Assembly (NCBI RefSeq): GCF_026212465.1
Contig: NC_080049.1
Location: 34,888,885 to 34,952,884 of the forward strand
DNA: 64,000 nucleotides
DNA from: Amaranthus tricolor
Taxonomy: Eukaryota; Streptophyta; Magnoliopsida; Caryophyllales; Amaranthaceae
Direction of reading: 5' to 3'
Below, piece after piece: positions 60,730 to 64,000 of this stretch (position 1 is the first letter of the stretch; each line of letters begins with the position of its first letter). The notes under the pieces were generated by a model that did no database searches, had not been told where the DNA came from, and saw only the letters and a list, made by a program, of their open reading frames with translations. Position numbers and translations under genes: made by a program.

Positions 60730-62750
60730 CCAATGGTGCCCCGTGGGTGTATCTATGCGAGTGGATCCCATGAGATAATCATATGACAAATTGTCACAAC
60801 ATTAACAATTTTAATTTTAAAGGTCTCAACTTTATCAAAAAAATCTTTTAAAATAATTAAAAAATCTAAACCAAAAAAAAAGTAGAAAAAAAAATTTTTC
60901 AATGTGTCCCCAACCTTCACAATAAACCATCCCACCCAGCCACCGACAGTGAAGAAGTATCCTAAAGTTGGAGAAAAGTTTTATTGTTGTCCTCATTAGC
61001 CTTTAAGTAAGCTCAATTTTTTTTTTCTTTTTTTTTTTTACTTTATAAGGTTTCATTATTAATGTCTGGTTGGATTATTTGTAAAGAATGGTGAATGTTC
61101 GTTTTTTGAGCGGAGAAAAGGATGGTAACAAGTGTTTTTACATGTGAATTTAAAGTATTAATCAAACATATAAAGTAAAGTTACGTAAACTTAGTAGGTA
61201 ACAAAAATATATGACAAGTTTAAACCTTTATTTAATATACACCAAATGTAAATTTTACCATCGGAAATCACCATACATCGAACATAGTAATAAGAAGATT
61301 TTGCATGTGACTTGATATAAATTCTAGGCGAGATTCTCTATCCTAAAAGATCATATCCTCCCTACTACGATGTTAGGGAATATAAACCGGAAATATGTTC
61401 TGAGATAAAAAGAATTCACTAAATTCCTAGCACAAGGAATTCACTAAGTGGAAGAAGAAAATGGAAATTTACAATTGAGAATTGCAAGTTCTCTTAGAGA
61501 GGATAAGAAATTCAGAAATCACATGTATATTCCATGTGTATCTCATGTAAGAAATAACTTACACATATCTTCTATATTTATTGAAAAGCATACAACCGTT
61601 CATGAAGTAATACGTCACTTCATGAACCGCAACATCGATTCACGAATCAATGTCAATATTAAATCAATTCATCCCAATTATTCAATTAATATAATCATAT
61701 TAACAGTATGTAGTTATTACATAACTAACAAAACCGAATAAAACGAACATTGCAAAAACCAGCACGAAAGTAGCGGGTCGCGACCAATTCACCAAAGTCG
61801 CGAGCCGCAACCTGAACAATTTCCAAAATAGAAACTTGTCTTGAAATCTCGCGATCCGCGAGTCTTTTAAAGATCCACAAAAATACTTTTGCACAAATAA
61901 CAAATTTGCAATATTAGGATATTTAACTTAATTAATAAATTAATTAATTTATTTGATTTAATTAATTATTAATTCCCTAAACTATTATATGCTATAAATG
62001 ACAACAACAACAATATAAAAGTATGTGAAGATATTTATGGAAAGATAGTCAAAATAAAAAAAAATTGGATCAATTTGAAGCACACAAGTTCAACATGGAT
62101 GAAAAGCTTAACAAACTGTTAGGGAAAAGATTAGACGAAAAAGGAGAAATTAAGATTTGAAGAACCGACTCGTTGCACTTCGCTTTGAATTTTTGAAGTC
62201 GGGCATTAGGGAGAGGAATTATGAATTATGGGTCCAATTTGCTTGTCTTGTCTTAATTGTTCATCTTAATTCTAATGTAGGCGATGTTGATAGTAATCTT
62301 TTTGCTTTTGTGGAATAATTAGTTGAAAATAATTGGTCTATTTTATATTAATAGTTATACTTTGAAGTAGTAATGGTAAGAATATAAAAGTATTTTATTA
62401 CAATAAATTTTAAATGAGACTAGATATTAAAATATAATTTTTTTTCTTTAAACAAAATGACAAAAAATGTAATCAATTGTATATCTCATATCAAATGTTT
62501 TTAGTTTTTTAATTTTAGATTTCTGAGTCCGAATAGTTACATTTGTTGTCTTTGTTCTTAGTCGTTTGCATATTGCTCTTTTTCTGATTTTATTTTTTTT
62601 ACCTTTTTATTTTTATTTTATTTTTTATCCCTATTTTTATTTTATTTTAAGTTTTGAGTTTATTTTATATTTTTATTGTATATTTATTTTTATTTCCTTT
62701 AATTATTAGTATTGATCATAGTGTGTATAAGTTGCAGGCTTTGCAAATAG
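60730..62750. other. Intergenic DNA upstream of the P450 gene, with a possible LTR remnant
   Basis: A segment at about 61371-61981 starts tgttagggaata and ends attccctaaac, the form of many plant solo LTRs, with a GC-rich patch (gcgggtcgcgacc..., cgcgatccgcgag) near 61770-61865. No target duplication is clear, so this is tentative. The rest is AT-rich, and an open frame at 61448-61741 has no recognisable domain. Confidence 0.35.
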
Positions 62751-62751
62751 T

Positions 62752-62909
62752 TGCTCGTTGTCACGCCCTTTGAAGATCTTTCTTGAGCTGGGGGACTCTT
62801 TGACCTCACTCTTCTTTATGGGTATTAGTTGTCGTCTTCCTTCCCTCCCCAGATCTGATTATAGTTTTTCTATGTGCGAGATAAACTGCGTATGATGATG
62901 ATGATGAGT
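62752..62909 (+). repeat. 3' tail of a LINE/SINE-type retroposon
   Basis: cttccttccctccccagatctg, then a pyrimidine-purine stretch and a (TGA)n tail (atgatgatgatgatgag at about 62893-62909), resembles the conserved 3' end shared by plant RTE LINEs and Au-like SINEs. No upstream RT domain is visible. Confidence 0.5.
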
Positions 62910-63394
62910 TTTTTAACTTTAGAAAAAATTGGTCTATTTTACTGTATCTATTATTGTAAAATATTTTTTTATTTTATTCTTGCCGCATGTGTTTACAAAT
63001 TGTGTCAATTGCAGTTAATTATATACTCAACAGTAATTGTGTTAAATAGAGCTCAATTTCAAATCTATGTTTTCAACGTAAATTGTGGGACAGGTTAATC
63101 TAGCTACTTTAACTATAAATGGCATCTTTTTTTTAAATTTATATTTGAACGATTTTTCTAGTAGGTTTAGCGTTTAGATTATAAAATAGGTAAATTTATT
63201 GATGTTTGTACATAAAATACGCCTCCTATTTTATATGTTTTATCATTAAGGCTCAAACTCAAATATATTAGCCCACTAGAGTTAGGGATGCCTCCTTCAT
63301 TTGTAGGTAAGTAATTTTTGACCATATTGGCTAAAAATAAAAGACATACATTCTCTCTCTCTTTAAACTAAACACATTTATACTATACATTTAT

Positions 63395-63540
63395 ACTGAC
63401 TTGGGCATTGGAGGCACCCCCTCAGGACCACCCCCGAGGGTGATAGTGTTCCCTGCAGGATCTCGGAGACCACCAGCCTACCACCACGGATGGGCCCATC
63501 GGAGACCCCTCTCCTGCCTATTTTGAAGAGCTTTATAAGA
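63395..63540. repeat. GC-rich LTR-retrotransposon-like fragment
   Basis: gacttgggcattggaggcac... through ccaccacggatgggcccatc is a GC-rich island in AT-rich DNA. The gacttgggc.tcggag..ccc pattern is common at the end of large plant Ty3 LTRs. It is too short to assign. The rest of the window to 64000 shows no gene. Confidence 0.4.
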
Positions 63541-64000
63541 ACTTTGAAGGCATGAATTAGATATCAATTTCAAACCTCACCAGCATTTCTACTACTCATA
63601 GTACCTTCTATCAAGGTACCCCTCATCATACTATTTCATTGATTATATTCGATCAAGAATTAGGGACCCTCTGAATTTTTATAGAAACAGTTGAAATTTA
63701 ATTTGTAATATTTTCTAAAATTGACAAATGTAATAAATCTTTCAAAAATATGTCAATCACATTTAAACAAAATTACATATTTTGTAATCTAAAATGAATA
63801 GGTTAATTTAGAAAAGGAAAAATTACTGTAAATAATACTTTGTTAATTTTTCTATAATAATACTAAGTATTGATTAACCATGAATAATACCAACTTAAAA
63901 GAGTGTTATTCTAGAAAATCTCTAACATGTTAAAAATCAAACTATAGGTGATTATAAGACAAAAAAATTGGTATATTAGTTAATAAACTAAAGTTGGTAT

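Noticed and set aside
1..64000. CRISPR arrays, operons, integrons or phage modules
   Set aside because: No regularly spaced repeats, no tightly packed genes and no bacterial ribosome-binding signals; all gene models are intron-bearing plant genes.

Overview
This is nuclear DNA from a flowering plant, most likely a eudicot. The evidence is intron-split genes with GT..AG borders, plant gene families (PP2A B' subunits, A-type GATA factor, BAHD acyltransferase, CYP71-type P450, an HHL1-like thylakoid protein), AT-rich intergenic DNA and many plant transposon types (Ty3 chromovirus, Ty1/copia, hAT, mariner, Mutator-like MITEs, LINE). I cannot name the species. There is no CRISPR array, operon or other prokaryotic feature. 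Exon borders were placed by eye from reading frame, splice dinucleotides and, where possible, comparison of two duplicated copies.

Positions 1-30842 hold a tandem segmental duplication of about 16 kb. Each unit carries the 3' part of a thimet oligopeptidase (TOP) gene, a spacer, and a PP2A B' regulatory-subunit gene, all on the + strand. Unit A (1-14835, entered part way) has the intact TOP C-terminus and a frameshifted PP2A gene (8889-13452). Unit B (14836-30842) starts inside a TOP intron, so its TOP copy is 5'-truncated and also frameshifted and shortened at the C-terminus, while its PP2A gene (22814-28482) is intact. The units differ by large indels. A carries a 5'-truncated Ty3 element and a 961-bp hAT element; B shows what looks like an hAT excision footprint at that same site. 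A lacks about 830 bp upstream of its PP2A gene, and B has about 1.1 kb extra in the PP2A intron. A third, more diverged and intact PP2A B' paralogue lies just beyond the duplication (31914-33601).

Positions 33600-46900 hold an A-type GATA factor gene on the - strand with a one-base frameshift inside its zinc finger (37485-40145), its 2-kb intron full of TA microsatellite, a 73-bp tandem duplication at its 5' end, an intact two-exon BAHD acyltransferase (42436-44704) with an antisense LINE fragment in its intron, and a 658-bp hAT derivative.

Positions 46900-64000 hold a decayed Ty1/copia LTR-gag fragment abutting a six-exon HHL1-like pseudogene (48404-50769), then a CYP71-type P450 on the - strand (51189-60020). 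The P450 reading frame is intact across three exons, but one intron contains a whole 3.7-kb mariner-like element with a broken transposase and a second, unrecognised + strand ORF. The last 4 kb is intergenic repeat debris, including a 343-bp hAT MITE. Recognisable working genes are therefore two PP2A B' subunits, the BAHD enzyme, the P450 and probably the TOP gene entering from the left. I found no clearly new biological system; the most informative material is the paired-unit comparison, which dates and explains several transposon and deletion events.
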